DNA of 51,485 nucleotides. Origin: Hyphomicrobiales bacterium (GTDB lineage Bacteria > Pseudomonadota > Alphaproteobacteria > Rhizobiales > Beijerinckiaceae). The position numbers were made by a program, and so were the translations under genes. Below the pieces are notes generated by a model. The model was given only the letters and a program-made list of their open reading frames with translations, did no database searches and was not told the origin of the DNA. The stretch covers positions 1 through 51,485 of the forward strand of contig RXIY01000102.1 of assembly GCA_003963405.1 (NCBI GenBank), written 5' to 3'. Positions 16,316 to 24,974 of the stretch are shown piece by piece. Numbering within the stretch: position 1 is the stretch's first letter; every line of letters starts with the position of its first letter.

Positions 16316-16626
16316 TCCGGATCGCGCTGCGATATGGAGGCGTGTGGCTGCTCCTGCTTTTCCTTCTCGGCGCGTCCGCGGCGACGGCGTACCTGGATCT
16401 TCAGGGAAAGGGCCCATTGCTGCATCTCGGCGTCGCGGCGCTCCAGGTCCTTCTGGTCTGGCTCCTGTTCATGGATTTACGCCGCGCGAGCGGTCTTGTT
16501 CGACTCAGCGCAGTGGCAGGTCTGCTCTGGCTCGCAATCATGTTCATGCTCGCCTTTTCGGATTATGCCACGCGCGGGTGGAACGAGGCGCCGACGGGCT
16601 ACCCGGACAAGATCGCCGCCTCGTAG
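16312..16626 (+). CDS. ctaF: Cytochrome c oxidase subunit IV-like small membrane protein
   Basis: This 104-residue protein starts at ATG 16312, overlapping the ctaE stop. Three predicted membrane helices (about residues 9-28, 37-56 and 64-84) and a short hydrophilic tail agree with prokaryotic subunit IV (COX4_pro, CtaF/CyoD-like). Such subunits help assembly or stability and carry no cofactor. This is the last of the oxidase structural genes; a 72-base gap separates it from actA, the only real gap in the operon. Confidence 0.85.
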   Translation: MIRIALRYGGVWLLLLFLLGASAATAYLDLQGKGPLLHLGVAALQVLLVWLLFMDLRRASGLVRLSAVAGLLWLAIMFMLAFSDYATRGWNEAPTGYPDKIAAS

Positions 16627-16698
16627 GCAGGCGCGCCCATAAGGAACTTTCGGACGCTGATCGGGTTCAGGCTACGGCGCATAAACCGGGATGCGGCG

Positions 16699-17355
16699 AT
16701 GGCGCAGATTTTCAGGCCCTATGCAGACTCGATCGTCCGTGTCGCGATGATCGCAATTCTAGCGTTTCCCTTTCTGATCGTGGGCGTGGCCTATGGCGTG
16801 ATGTGGTCGCCTTATATTACCGGAGAGCATGTGACATTGGAGCAGCCTGTGCCGTTCAGTCACCAGCACCACGCGGGGCAGCTTGGCCTCGATTGTCGAT
16901 ACTGCCACACCTCCGTTCAGCAATCGGCCTTTGCTTCGGTTCCGCCGACTGAAACCTGCATGACCTGCCATTCTCAGCTCTTCACGAACGCCGAGATGCT
17001 CGCCCCCGTGCGCAAAAGCCTGGCCGACGACAAGCCAATCAAATGGACGCGGGTTCATCGGCTGCCTGGCTACGTCTATTTCGATCACTCGATTCACGTC
17101 GCAAAGGGCGTTGGCTGCTCGACATGCCACGGGCGCGTGGATCAAATGCCGCTCGTTCAGCAGACTCAACCGCTCACGATGTCGTGGTGCCTTTCCTGTC
17201 ATCGAGACCCTGCGTCCTATCTTCGACCAAGAGAGGAAATTTTCAACATGGATTGGATGGCGGGGAAGGATCAGAAGCGGCAGGGCAAGGACCTTATCGA
17301 GCGTTATCACATAAATATCGATCACCTCTCCGATTGTTCCGTTTGCCATCGATGA
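16699..17355 (+). CDS. actA: Alternative Complex III subunit ActA, pentahaem cytochrome c
   Basis: This 218-residue protein has one N-terminal membrane anchor (about residues 13-36) and five haem c motifs: CRYCH (from residue 66), CMTCH, CSTCH, CLSCH and CSVCH. Five CxxCH motifs and a single anchor are characteristic of ActA, which carries electrons from ActB towards ActE and the oxidase on the periplasmic side. The last motif is only two residues from the C-terminus (CSVCHR). The gene follows the oxidase genes after 72 bases and its stop overlaps the actB start (ATGA). The order oxidase first, act genes second is the reverse of the order I remember for several other genomes. Confidence 0.94.
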   Translation: MAQIFRPYADSIVRVAMIAILAFPFLIVGVAYGVMWSPYITGEHVTLEQPVPFSHQHHAGQLGLDCRYCHTSVQQSAFASVPPTETCMTCHSQLFTNAEMLAPVRKSLADDKPIKWTRVHRLPGYVYFDHSIHVAKGVGCSTCHGRVDQMPLVQQTQPLTMSWCLSCHRDPASYLRPREEIFNMDWMAGKDQKRQGKDLIERYHINIDHLSDCSVCHR

Positions 17356-20189
17356 GCGAGCGTCCGGCCATCACGCGAGAGAGGCTCGCGCCGGACCGGC
17401 GGGATGCGCTCAGGCTCCTCGCAGCCGGCGCCGCCGCGGCGCTCTCGTCGTGCGGCCCGCCGCGAGAGGAAATCGTTCCATATGTAAAAATGCCGGAAGG
17501 ACTGACGCCCGGCGTTCCATTGCAATTTGCGACGGCCTTGCCTCTCTCCGGCTATGCGCGCGGGGTGATCGTCACTTCGCACGAGGGACGACCGACGCGC
17601 ATTGAGGGCAACCCGCGTCATCCTGCCAGTCTTGGGGCATGCGATATTTTCGCTCAGGCCGAGATCATGTCCCTTTATGACCCGGATCGTGCGAAAATCG
17701 TCAGGAACCGGGAGGGGCCTTCCTCCTGGGCCGCTTTCGAAAAGGAGCTGCTTTCCCGCGCCCAGATCGAAAAGAGCCGGGGTGGCGCCAAGCTCTCGAT
17801 CCTCACCGGGCGCGTCACCTCGCCGACCCTTGGCCGCCAGTTACAGTCATTGCTCAAAATATTCCCGCAGGCGCGCTGGCGCCGCTTCGAGCCTATTCAC
17901 GACGACAATGAAATCTCTGGCGCGACAATGGCGTTCGGCCGCCCGCTGATTGCGCTTCCGCGACTGGAGCGCGCGACTGTCGTCGTTTCACTCGAAGCCG
18001 ACCCGCTCGGGCCGGGTCCATCGCAGCTCCTACATGCGCACGCCTTCGCCAAGAGACGCCAGGCGCGCCTTCCGCTTGATCGGTTTCTACGTCTCTACGC
18101 CGTAGAGTCGAGCCTGACGCTTACAGGCGCGAATTCGGATGAACATCTGACCCTCGCTCCGTCGTTCATTCACGGTCTCGTGGTCGAGATCGCCAATCGC
18201 TTTGGCGCGGCCTATTCCCCAGTGAGTCTTTCCGACGAAGCGCGCCGTTTCGTATCGATGGTGGTTGACGATCTGAACGCAAACTCTGGCAGCTCGATCA
18301 TTCTGGCGGGGCGAACTCAGCCTCCCGAAGTGCATGCGCTCTGCCACTGGATCAACCAGAGGCTACGGGCCCCAGTCGATTATTTCGCTCCGGTGGACCC
18401 GGTCGCATCGGGTCATCTCGCGTCTTTGCAGGGGCTGACGGACGATCTCGAAAGCGGGCGGGTCGAAAGCCTTTTTATAATTGGCTGCAATCCTGTCTAT
18501 GCGGCGCCGGGAGAAATTGCAATCTCTCGCGCAATTGCAAAGGCGCCGTTCAGCGTGCATCTCGGTCTCTATGACGATGAAACGGCGGCGCTGTGCAAAT
18601 GGCGTTTGCCTCTGTCGCATTTCCTCGAAAGCTGGTCGGATCTGCGGGCCGTAGAAGGAACGGCCAGCATCGTCCAGCCGCTGATCCGGCCCCTCTATGA
18701 TACGCGAACCGCGGAGGAGCTTGTCGCGTCGATTGTCGGCATGCAATCGGCCACCTCGTACCAGCTTGTGCAGCAAAATTGGCGCGCTCATGCGCCAGAT
18801 GATTTCGACGCCTCGTGGCGTCGATGGCTGCACGATGGAACGATACCGGACTCGGCAAACAGCGCCGTCGCGACTCCCATCGCCGTCAAACCCGCAATCA
18901 ACCCCGTGAAGGCCGTGGCGGGGTTATGCCTTACTCTCGCGCCCGACCCCTCTGTATGGGACGGAAGCTTCTCGAATAACGCATGGCTGCAAGAATGTCC
19001 GAAGCCTACGACGAAAGAGGTCTGGGGCAACGCGCTCTACCTTTCCCCAGAAGACGCCGCCGCCCACAAATTCGAAGACGGAGACGTGGTTTCGCTGTCG
19101 ACAGGCACGTTCAGCCTGGCGGCGCCAGTATGCATCGCCGCCAGCCAGGCAAAGGGCGTCGTCGCCGCGACGCTGGGTTATGGCCGCACCCGCGCAGGCG
19201 CGATCGGAAGCAACGTCGGCTTCAACGCAAATCTGCTCGCTTCAGCGGCGACCCCTTTTCTGGCGGCCGGCGTCTCGCTCTCTCCCACAAGCGAACGGAG
19301 GGAAATTCTTCGGACACAACGCAGTTTTGGTCTGGAGCGGGGAAGAGGCGACGTCTTTCCCACATTCACACTCCAAAATCTCATCAAGGGAGCCGCGCGC
19401 GTGTCCGATGGCCACGACCTCGCAAGCCTTCTCCCGGACTTGAGTTACGAATCCTATAAATGGGCGATGTCGATCGATAACACGCTCTGCATCGGTTGCA
19501 ACGCCTGCCTGATCGCATGCCAGGCTGAAAACAATGTGCCGGTCGTTGGCCCTGTCGAGGTCAGCATGGGCCGTGAGATGCACTGGCTACGTGTCGATGT
19601 GTATAACAATGGCGGCGCGAAGCCGTTGGGATTCCAACCGGTTCCCTGCATGCATTGCGAAAAAGCCCCATGTGAGCCGGTTTGTCCTGTCGAGGCCTCG
19701 GTCCACGATAGCGAGGGACTTAATGTGCAGGTTTACAACCGTTGCATCGGAACGCGGTTCTGCCAGTCGAACTGCCCCTACAAGGTGAGACGTTTCAACT
19801 TTTTCGGTTATGCGACGGCCGACGAAGCCTATGCGAATCTCGGCGCGCAATCCTTTGACGCAATTTTCAATCCCGACGTAACAGTGCGATCGCGCGGCGT
19901 GATGGAAAAATGCACCTATTGCGTCCAGCGGATAAGCCGTGCGCGACGGGGAGCCGAAAGGGAGGAGCGGCGCATCGGCGACGGTGAGGTGATTACCGCC
20001 TGCCAATCGGCCTGCCCGACGCGAGCGATCATATTTGGCGACCTCAACGACGACGGAAGCAAGGTGCGGGAATGGCGCAAGGAGCCGCAGCATTATGCCA
20101 TGCTCGGCCATCTGGAGACGCGCCCGCGCACGACTTATCTCGCGCGCGTGGGCAATCCTCATCCCGATTCCGCGGACGGCGAAAGATGA
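17352..20189 (+). CDS. actB: Alternative Complex III subunit ActB, fused molybdopterin-type and iron-sulfur protein
   Basis: This 945-residue protein starts with an ATGA overlap on actA. The N-terminus has a twin-arginine-like RRDALRLLAAG and a cysteine in LSSCG that could act as a lipoprotein attachment site. Residues ~40-680 resemble the molybdopterin oxidoreductase fold, which in ActB of characterised complexes holds no molybdenum cofactor. The C-terminal ~250 residues are a ferredoxin-like domain with four cysteine clusters: CIGCNACLIAC (from Cys713), CMHCEKAPCEPVCP, CIGTRFCQSNCP, and CTYCVQ...CQSACP. This matches the three [4Fe-4S] plus one [3Fe-4S] of ActB. It would accept electrons from quinol near ActC and pass them to ActA. 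Overlaps actC by four bases. Confidence 0.95.
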   Translation: MSERPAITRERLAPDRRDALRLLAAGAAAALSSCGPPREEIVPYVKMPEGLTPGVPLQFATALPLSGYARGVIVTSHEGRPTRIEGNPRHPASLGACDIFAQAEIMSLYDPDRAKIVRNREGPSSWAAFEKELLSRAQIEKSRGGAKLSILTGRVTSPTLGRQLQSLLKIFPQARWRRFEPIHDDNEISGATMAFGRPLIALPRLERATVVVSLEADPLGPGPSQLLHAHAFAKRRQARLPLDRFLRLYAVESSLTLTGANSDEHLTLAPSFIHGLVVEIANRFGAAYSPVSLSDEARRFVSMVVDDLNANSGSSIILAGRTQPPEVHALCHWINQRLRAPVDYFAPVDPVASGHLASLQGLTDDLESGRVESLFIIGCNPVYAAPGEIAISRAIAKAPFSVHLGLYDDETAALCKWRLPLSHFLESWSDLRAVEGTASIVQPLIRPLYDTRTAEELVASIVGMQSATSYQLVQQNWRAHAPDDFDASWRRWLHDGTIPDSANSAVATPIAVKPAINPVKAVAGLCLTLAPDPSVWDGSFSNNAWLQECPKPTTKEVWGNALYLSPEDAAAHKFEDGDVVSLSTGTFSLAAPVCIAASQAKGVVAATLGYGRTRAGAIGSNVGFNANLLASAATPFLAAGVSLSPTSERREILRTQRSFGLERGRGDVFPTFTLQNLIKGAARVSDGHDLASLLPDLSYESYKWAMSIDNTLCIGCNACLIACQAENNVPVVGPVEVSMGREMHWLRVDVYNNGGAKPLGFQPVPCMHCEKAPCEPVCPVEASVHDSEGLNVQVYNRCIGTRFCQSNCPYKVRRFNFFGYATADEAYANLGAQSFDAIFNPDVTVRSRGVMEKCTYCVQRISRARRGAEREERRIGDGEVITACQSACPTRAIIFGDLNDDGSKVREWRKEPQHYAMLGHLETRPRTTYLARVGNPHPDSADGER

Positions 20190-21562
20190 GCGCGCCGAAG
20201 GATCGGACCGATACCGAAGCGGCCGCCTGGCTTCTTCCCGAGGGCCGATCTTTCGAAGCGATCAACGAGCTCGTCAGCGCGCCGTTGCTCTCGCCAGAAA
20301 AATGGAGCTGGCGGGTCTGGTGGGGCGCGTTCATCGTCAGTTTTGCGCTTACGTTGCTGATGATGATTTGCGTGTCCTGGCTCTTTGCGACGGGCGTCGG
20401 CCTGTGGGGCGTCAACACGACCGTTGTCTGGGGTTTCGCCATTGCAAATTACGTCTGGTGGATCGGAATCGGCAATGCCGGGACGCTGATCTCCGCGATG
20501 CTCCTGCTGATGCGCCAGCATTGGCGCGCGTCGATCAATCGCTTCGCCGAGGCGATGACTCTCTTCGCCGCGGGCATCGCCGGGCTTTTTCCAATCATGC
20601 ACCTTGGGCGTCCGCTTTATTTCTATTGGCTGGCTCCTTACCCAAACACAATGGCTCTCTGGCCGCAGTGGCGAAGCGCGTTGATCTGGGACTTCTGGGC
20701 GATCCTCAGCTATCTGTTATTTTCGGCCCTGTTCTGGTATGCGGGCCTCATACCGGACCTCGCCTGTTTGCGTGACCGAGCGAAGACGAGGCGCGGCCGA
20801 TTCTGGTTCGGGCTTTTTGCCCTCGGGTGGCGCGGGTCGGCGCGTCACTGGCGCCTTTATCACGTCTACCACACCACCATGGCCTGTCTCGGCGTTCCGC
20901 TTGTCGTCACCCTGCACAGCGTCGTCGGCCTGGATTTCGCCGCCAGCCTGATGCCGGGCTGGTCGGAAACGATCTTTCCGCCCTATTTTGTCGTCGGAGC
21001 CATGTATTCCGGCTTCGCAATGGTCATCCTCCTGGCGGCGGCGGTACGCTGGGGCTTTTCGCTTCAGGCGCTGATCACGGTCGAGCACTTTGACGTGATG
21101 GCGAAGATCCTCCTCACCGCGTCGATGATCATGACAATATCCTACATGACGGAATGGTTTGGGGCCTGGTATGGCGGCGAGCCGGCCGAGCGCAGCCTCG
21201 TCGCATTCGAGTTCCTGGGAACGTATCGCATATCCTATTACGTCATGCTGTTTTGCAATTGCCTCGTCGCGCATATGTTCTGGCTCAGATCCGCGCGTCG
21301 CAACATAGCGCTCGTCGTCGTCGCAGGCGTGGTGATCAACATCGGCATGTGGCTCGAACGTATGAATATTGTCTGGAACACGCTGTCTCACGGCTACGCA
21401 GAAAGCATGTGGCGCCCCTTTCATCCGACCTTCTGGGATTACGCGCTGCTTTTTAGCTCGCTCGGCTTTTTTGCCTTTTTATATCTCGTCCTCTGCCGTC
21501 TTGCGCCGATCGTGTCGATGCATGAAACGAGGCGGCTCGTCTGGCCTGAGGCGAGGACATGA
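20186..21562 (+). CDS. actC: Alternative Complex III subunit ActC, NrfD/PsrC-like quinol-binding membrane protein
   Basis: This 458-residue protein has about ten membrane helices and belongs to the NrfD/PsrC family. The start overlaps actB (ATGA). Typical stretches are VWGFAIANYVWWIGIGNAGTLISAML, LHSVVGLDFAASLMPGWSETIFPPYFV and GMWLERMNIVWNTL. In known structures ActC holds the quinol-oxidation site and a putative proton path. It lies between actB and actD in the conserved actABCDEF order. Confidence 0.95.
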   Translation: MSAPKDRTDTEAAAWLLPEGRSFEAINELVSAPLLSPEKWSWRVWWGAFIVSFALTLLMMICVSWLFATGVGLWGVNTTVVWGFAIANYVWWIGIGNAGTLISAMLLLMRQHWRASINRFAEAMTLFAAGIAGLFPIMHLGRPLYFYWLAPYPNTMALWPQWRSALIWDFWAILSYLLFSALFWYAGLIPDLACLRDRAKTRRGRFWFGLFALGWRGSARHWRLYHVYHTTMACLGVPLVVTLHSVVGLDFAASLMPGWSETIFPPYFVVGAMYSGFAMVILLAAAVRWGFSLQALITVEHFDVMAKILLTASMIMTISYMTEWFGAWYGGEPAERSLVAFEFLGTYRISYYVMLFCNCLVAHMFWLRSARRNIALVVVAGVVINIGMWLERMNIVWNTLSHGYAESMWRPFHPTFWDYALLFSSLGFFAFLYLVLCRLAPIVSMHETRRLVWPEART

Positions 21563-22083
21563 AGAGCTTGCTTCTCGCGGAATTCGTCGAGCCCGAGGCC
21601 ATGGTCGAGGCCGCGCGCAAGGTCGACGAAGCGGGATGCAGGTTGGTGGACGCCTTTTCGCCCTTTCCGGTCGAGGAGGTAGAGGAATTTCTGGGCGCCC
21701 GGGCGCCGAGACTGCGCGTTTACATGTTTTTCGGTGGTTTGATCGTTGTAGCAGCGGCTTATGCTACGGAAGGCTGGAGCGCCATCTTCGATTATCCAAT
21801 CGACAGCGGCGGTCGTCCGCTGAATTCGTGGCCCGCTTTCATACTCTTCCCTTTCGCCGTGGGAATTTTTGGCGCGGCCCTGACCGGATTTATCTTTCTT
21901 TTGATCGAAACCAGGCTTCCCAGTTTACACCACCCGCTGTTTTTCGTCCAAAGGTTTGAAAGAGCGACGCAGGACCGCTTCTTTCTCGCGCTCGAGGCGC
22001 CGACAGCCGCAGCGGAAAACCGACGCGCAAAAGCCTGGCTTCGCGAGGCTGGCGCCGTCGATGTTGTGGAAGTGGAAAAATGA
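21559..22083 (+). CDS. actD: Alternative Complex III subunit ActD (DUF3341)
   Basis: This 174-residue protein has a cytoplasmic N-terminal part (MKSLLLAEFVEPEAMVEAARKV, with the YSPFP-like DAFSPFPVEEVEEFLG) and two membrane helices (about residues 56-75 and 92-118). This is the usual DUF3341 layout. ActD carries no cofactor and stabilises the membrane part of the complex. It overlaps actC and actE by four bases on each side. Confidence 0.93.
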   Translation: MKSLLLAEFVEPEAMVEAARKVDEAGCRLVDAFSPFPVEEVEEFLGARAPRLRVYMFFGGLIVVAAAYATEGWSAIFDYPIDSGGRPLNSWPAFILFPFAVGIFGAALTGFIFLLIETRLPSLHHPLFFVQRFERATQDRFFLALEAPTAAAENRRAKAWLREAGAVDVVEVEK

Positions 22084-22598
22084 GCGAAAGGCTGGCGTTT
22101 GTCGTCTTATTGCCGATCATGGTCGGCGGCTGCGATTTCAGCATGACTCAGCAGCGAAAATACACGACCTATGAACCGTCGAGCTTTTGGGCGGACGGCG
22201 CTTCGGCGCGGCCTCTTCCAGAGGGCGTGGTCGATCAGAATGCGCTTGCCAGAGAAGCGGCGTTGGCACACCCGCCTCAGGCGAACGCAGCGCTTTTGGC
22301 GCGGGGTCACGAACGCTTCGGCATTTTTTGCGCGCCTTGCCATGGTCTCGCCGGGGACGGGGACGGCATTATCGTCATGCGTGGTTTCCCCGCGCCGCCT
22401 TCCTTCCATTCCACGGCGCTTGTGGCCGCGCCTGCTCAAACATTTCTGGACGCGATCGCCAATGGCTACGGCGTAATGCATTCATATTCAGCGCGCGTCG
22501 ATCCTGCGGATCGCTGGGCGATTGTCGCCTATGTTCGCGCCTTGCAATTGTCGCGACTCCCGGCCTCCGCTTCTTTGTTGCAGCAGGGGGCGAAGTAG
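22080..22598 (+). CDS. actE: Alternative Complex III subunit ActE, lipoprotein monohaem cytochrome c
   Basis: This 172-residue protein begins with a short lipoprotein signal whose lipobox is MVGGC, so the mature protein would be anchored by a lipidated cysteine. One haem c site is at residues 84-88 (CAPCH) and a C-terminal helix region YGVMHSYSARVDPADRWAIVAYVRALQLS is typical. ActE passes electrons from ActA to the oxidase, probably to the cytochrome c domain of CtaC. Overlaps actD by four bases; the actF start follows its stop directly. Confidence 0.93.
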   Translation: MSERLAFVVLLPIMVGGCDFSMTQQRKYTTYEPSSFWADGASARPLPEGVVDQNALAREAALAHPPQANAALLARGHERFGIFCAPCHGLAGDGDGIIVMRGFPAPPSFHSTALVAAPAQTFLDAIANGYGVMHSYSARVDPADRWAIVAYVRALQLSRLPASASLLQQGAK

Positions 22599-23717
22599 AT
22601 GACAGTCGATGTCGCCCCGGAAGCAAGTGCAAAAGACAGAGCCGGGCCGGCGCCGATGGCCCCGGGAACCGAGCCGGGTCGGCGTCTGTCCGGGTGGCTT
22701 GTCGCCGGCGCGCTCGTAGCTTTTGGCGGGCTCGCCGCGGTTCTTGTCATCGCGCCCAGAGCGGCCGCCGGCGGTTGGCTTTTGGCCTTCGTCTTGTGTG
22801 GGAGTCCGGTGATCGGGAGCGTTTTCGCGCTGTTGATTCATGCCTTGACCGGAGGCCGCTGGCTGTCGGCCTTTGCCGATATCTTCGTCGCCACGGCGGC
22901 GACGACGCCGTTCTTGGGGCTGCTGTTCATTCCCGTGCTCGTCTTCCTTCCTCATTTTTATCCATGGGTCGAAGGGGCAAATCCGCCTCCCGATGACGTG
23001 CGCAGTCTCTATTTGAATGCGCCCTTCTTCATCATCCGTTCGGTTGTCGCCTTGAGCTTCTGGAGCGTTCTCGGAATATTTTTGCCGCGACTGTCGGGCG
23101 GCAGGAAAATGTTGATTGCGGCGGTCGGGCTGGCTGCGCATGCCTTTGTCATCGGCCTGATCGGCGTGGACTGGATCTTGTCTCTTCAGCCTGAGTTCTG
23201 GTCGAGTTCCTTTGGCGCGACATTAGCCTTTACGCAATTCGCGGCCGCCCTCGCGTGGGTGGCGATCGTCTCCCCGGGAGAGCGCGACACTGGCGCCCGC
23301 GCTGATATCGGCGGGTTGCTGCTGGCGACGCTCCTGGGCCTTTCCTATTTGAATTTCATTGCGCTTCTGGTGATATGGTACGGCAACCTTCCCGATCGCG
23401 TCTTCTGGTTCGTGTTCCGCGAGAGATGGCCATGGACGCTTGTAGCGGATCTCGCCTTCGTCTTGGGCGCCGTCATTCCAATCTTCATGCTTTTCCTTCA
23501 GCGCGTCCGTTCCGGCCGGCGTGAATTGCGTTTCGTGGGCGTGGTGACGCTTGCCGGCGTGGCCCTTTATTACGCCTATCTGATAGCGCCGCCTTTCGGT
23601 GTGCTTTCGCTCGGCGCGGGGCTTCTCGCGGCTGTCGCCATCTTCTGCCTGCTCGGCGCCCTCACATTCGCGCTCCGTGGGCCGCGACGCGTCCAAGTGG
23701 AACGAGGGACCAAATGA
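22599..23717 (+). CDS. actF: Alternative Complex III subunit ActF, membrane protein
   Basis: This 372-residue protein has about ten membrane helices, similar in kind to ActC but without the charged loop motifs of NrfD. ATG follows the actE stop TAG without a gap. Stretches such as FLPHFYPWVEGANPPPDDVRSLYLN, LSFWSVLGIFLP and IVSPGERDTGARADIGGLLLATL are typical of ActF. In the known structures ActF pairs with ActC in the membrane and offers a second half-channel. Its stop overlaps the next gene by four bases (ATGA), so the following gene belongs to the same operon. Confidence 0.92.
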   Translation: MTVDVAPEASAKDRAGPAPMAPGTEPGRRLSGWLVAGALVAFGGLAAVLVIAPRAAAGGWLLAFVLCGSPVIGSVFALLIHALTGGRWLSAFADIFVATAATTPFLGLLFIPVLVFLPHFYPWVEGANPPPDDVRSLYLNAPFFIIRSVVALSFWSVLGIFLPRLSGGRKMLIAAVGLAAHAFVIGLIGVDWILSLQPEFWSSSFGATLAFTQFAAALAWVAIVSPGERDTGARADIGGLLLATLLGLSYLNFIALLVIWYGNLPDRVFWFVFRERWPWTLVADLAFVLGAVIPIFMLFLQRVRSGRRELRFVGVVTLAGVALYYAYLIAPPFGVLSLGAGLLAAVAIFCLLGALTFALRGPRRVQVERGTK

Positions 23718-24157
23718 CCCAAGGGGAGCCAGAAGGGGAGAAGGTCGCGCCTCTTGGGGTCGAGGCGCTGCGTGTGTTTTACATGGGCGTGGGCATTCTG
23801 TTGGCGCTTGCCGCGTCTCTCGCCGCAATGGTGGGATTTTACAGCTGGAAAATGCCTGCGAGAGACTTCGTCGCTCCGAAAGAGTTTCCGTCGCCGGGCG
23901 TCTTTCAGCATCAGGCGGGTGAGCGACATAAGCTCGTCGAAGACCAGAGGCGTCGCCTTGATGACGCCGCAGTTCCGATTGCCAAAGCTATGGAGATGAT
24001 CGCAGCAAGGGGTCAGTCTGCATTCTTGCCGCTTCCTCTCGAAACCCCGCCTCCAAGCGTTGCAACGCGCCAGACGCCAAACGCCGTCGCTGCGCCGCCG
24101 GGCCGCGCAAAGGTTGGCCACCATAAGCGTGGACGCTCGCAAGTACGAACAAGATGA
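23714..24157 (+). CDS. Last gene of the ACIII operon: 147-residue single-span membrane protein (possible ActG-like)
   Basis: The start overlaps actF (ATGA), so it is translationally coupled with the complex. Residues 1-20 are cytoplasmic, a membrane helix spans about 22-44 (GVGILLALAASLAAMVGFY), and about 100 periplasmic residues follow: a charged helix (FQHQAGERHKLVEDQRRRLDDAAVPIAKAM) and a Pro/Ala-rich basic tail ending in HHKRGRSQVRTR. I do not recognise a named family. Rhodothermus ACIII has a small seventh subunit, ActG, with one helix, so this could be its counterpart, an assembly factor, or a linker to the oxidase. That is inference from position and topology only. Confidence 0.6.
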   Translation: MTQGEPEGEKVAPLGVEALRVFYMGVGILLALAASLAAMVGFYSWKMPARDFVAPKEFPSPGVFQHQAGERHKLVEDQRRRLDDAAVPIAKAMEMIAARGQSAFLPLPLETPPPSVATRQTPNAVAAPPGRAKVGHHKRGRSQVRTR

Positions 24158-24317
24158 GCGGCGAGCGAGGCTTTCTTCGCTTCTGGATTTCGATGCAGGT
24201 ACTTTCCTCCCGCCGCCGCGCTTGTCAGCGCGATCGCCGATCCCACACTAGATTTCGGATGAAGCCTTTGTAGTAACGACGGTCTTGACGGCCCAATCGG
24301 CAACGGAGTTGAAGACC

Positions 24318-24959
24318 ATGTCAGTGACCTTTCGGGAAACCCGGACATACGGGGGAATGGTCGGCGCGGGCCTGTTGGACGCGGCCGGCGGCGTTGCAAC
24401 GATTGTTCTCGCAATTTGCGGCTTGACAGGAATCCATCCCCCGATCCTGGCGTCTGTCGCTGTAATTGTCTTGGGCGCTGAGCTCATCGCGCGTGGCGCG
24501 ATGATTGCTTCGGTCTTGTCCACGGCCGCCACAGAGTCGGCTGCCGATCTCGCGCTCATGGGCGAGTCTGGCGGCGGCCTCGCCGCTTTGTTTCTGGCAG
24601 GGCTCGGGGGCGTGACCCTCGGAGTTCTCGCGCTTCTTGGCGTCGCTGAACTTGTCTTGACGGCAGTGGCGACGATCGCCTTCGGCGTCGCACTCGTCTT
24701 GAGCAATGGCAGCGGCGCGATCATGTTCAGCGCCGATTCAACTGCAATGGGCGAAGGCTCCCTTGTGGCTGAAAGCGTTCCGGCGGTCGCCGGACTTGTC
24801 GCCATCGTACTTGGAATTCTCGCGCTTGTGCTGATGGGCAAGGCGGCGAGTGGTCTCTCGCTCATCCTTGCGGCTCTGCTCATCCTCGGCGCGGCGGTTG
24901 TTGTCTCGGGGAGCGGTATGGGGCTGATGATGCAGAGCCTGGCGCGTCGTGGAGAGTAA
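24318..24959 (+). CDS. Hairpin-repeat membrane protein, paralogue 1 of 3
   Basis: This 213-residue, very hydrophobic protein starts at ATG 24318 with GGAG upstream. It consists of three similar units of about 45 residues: GGVATIVLAICGLTGIHPPIL... (residues ~19-60), LAALFLAGLGGVTLGVLALLG... (~85-130) and VAGLVAIVLGILALVLMG... (~155-200). Each unit has two hydrophobic helices around a short polar turn, with the recurring pattern 'I-x-LGxLxLxG ... A-x-I-x-x-GxAL'. The next two genes have the same architecture. The repeats recall the HdeD/DUF308 style of internally repeated membrane proteins, but I cannot claim membership. Function unknown. It starts 160 bases after the respiratory operon. Confidence 0.7.
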   Translation: MSVTFRETRTYGGMVGAGLLDAAGGVATIVLAICGLTGIHPPILASVAVIVLGAELIARGAMIASVLSTAATESAADLALMGESGGGLAALFLAGLGGVTLGVLALLGVAELVLTAVATIAFGVALVLSNGSGAIMFSADSTAMGEGSLVAESVPAVAGLVAIVLGILALVLMGKAASGLSLILAALLILGAAVVVSGSGMGLMMQSLARRGE

Positions 24960-24974
24960 GTGAGGATTCCGCTG

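Noticed and set aside
24219-24234. CGCGCT-TGTC-AGCGCG hairpin after the ACIII operon
   Set aside because: Only a 6-bp stem and no T-run; not enough to call a terminator.
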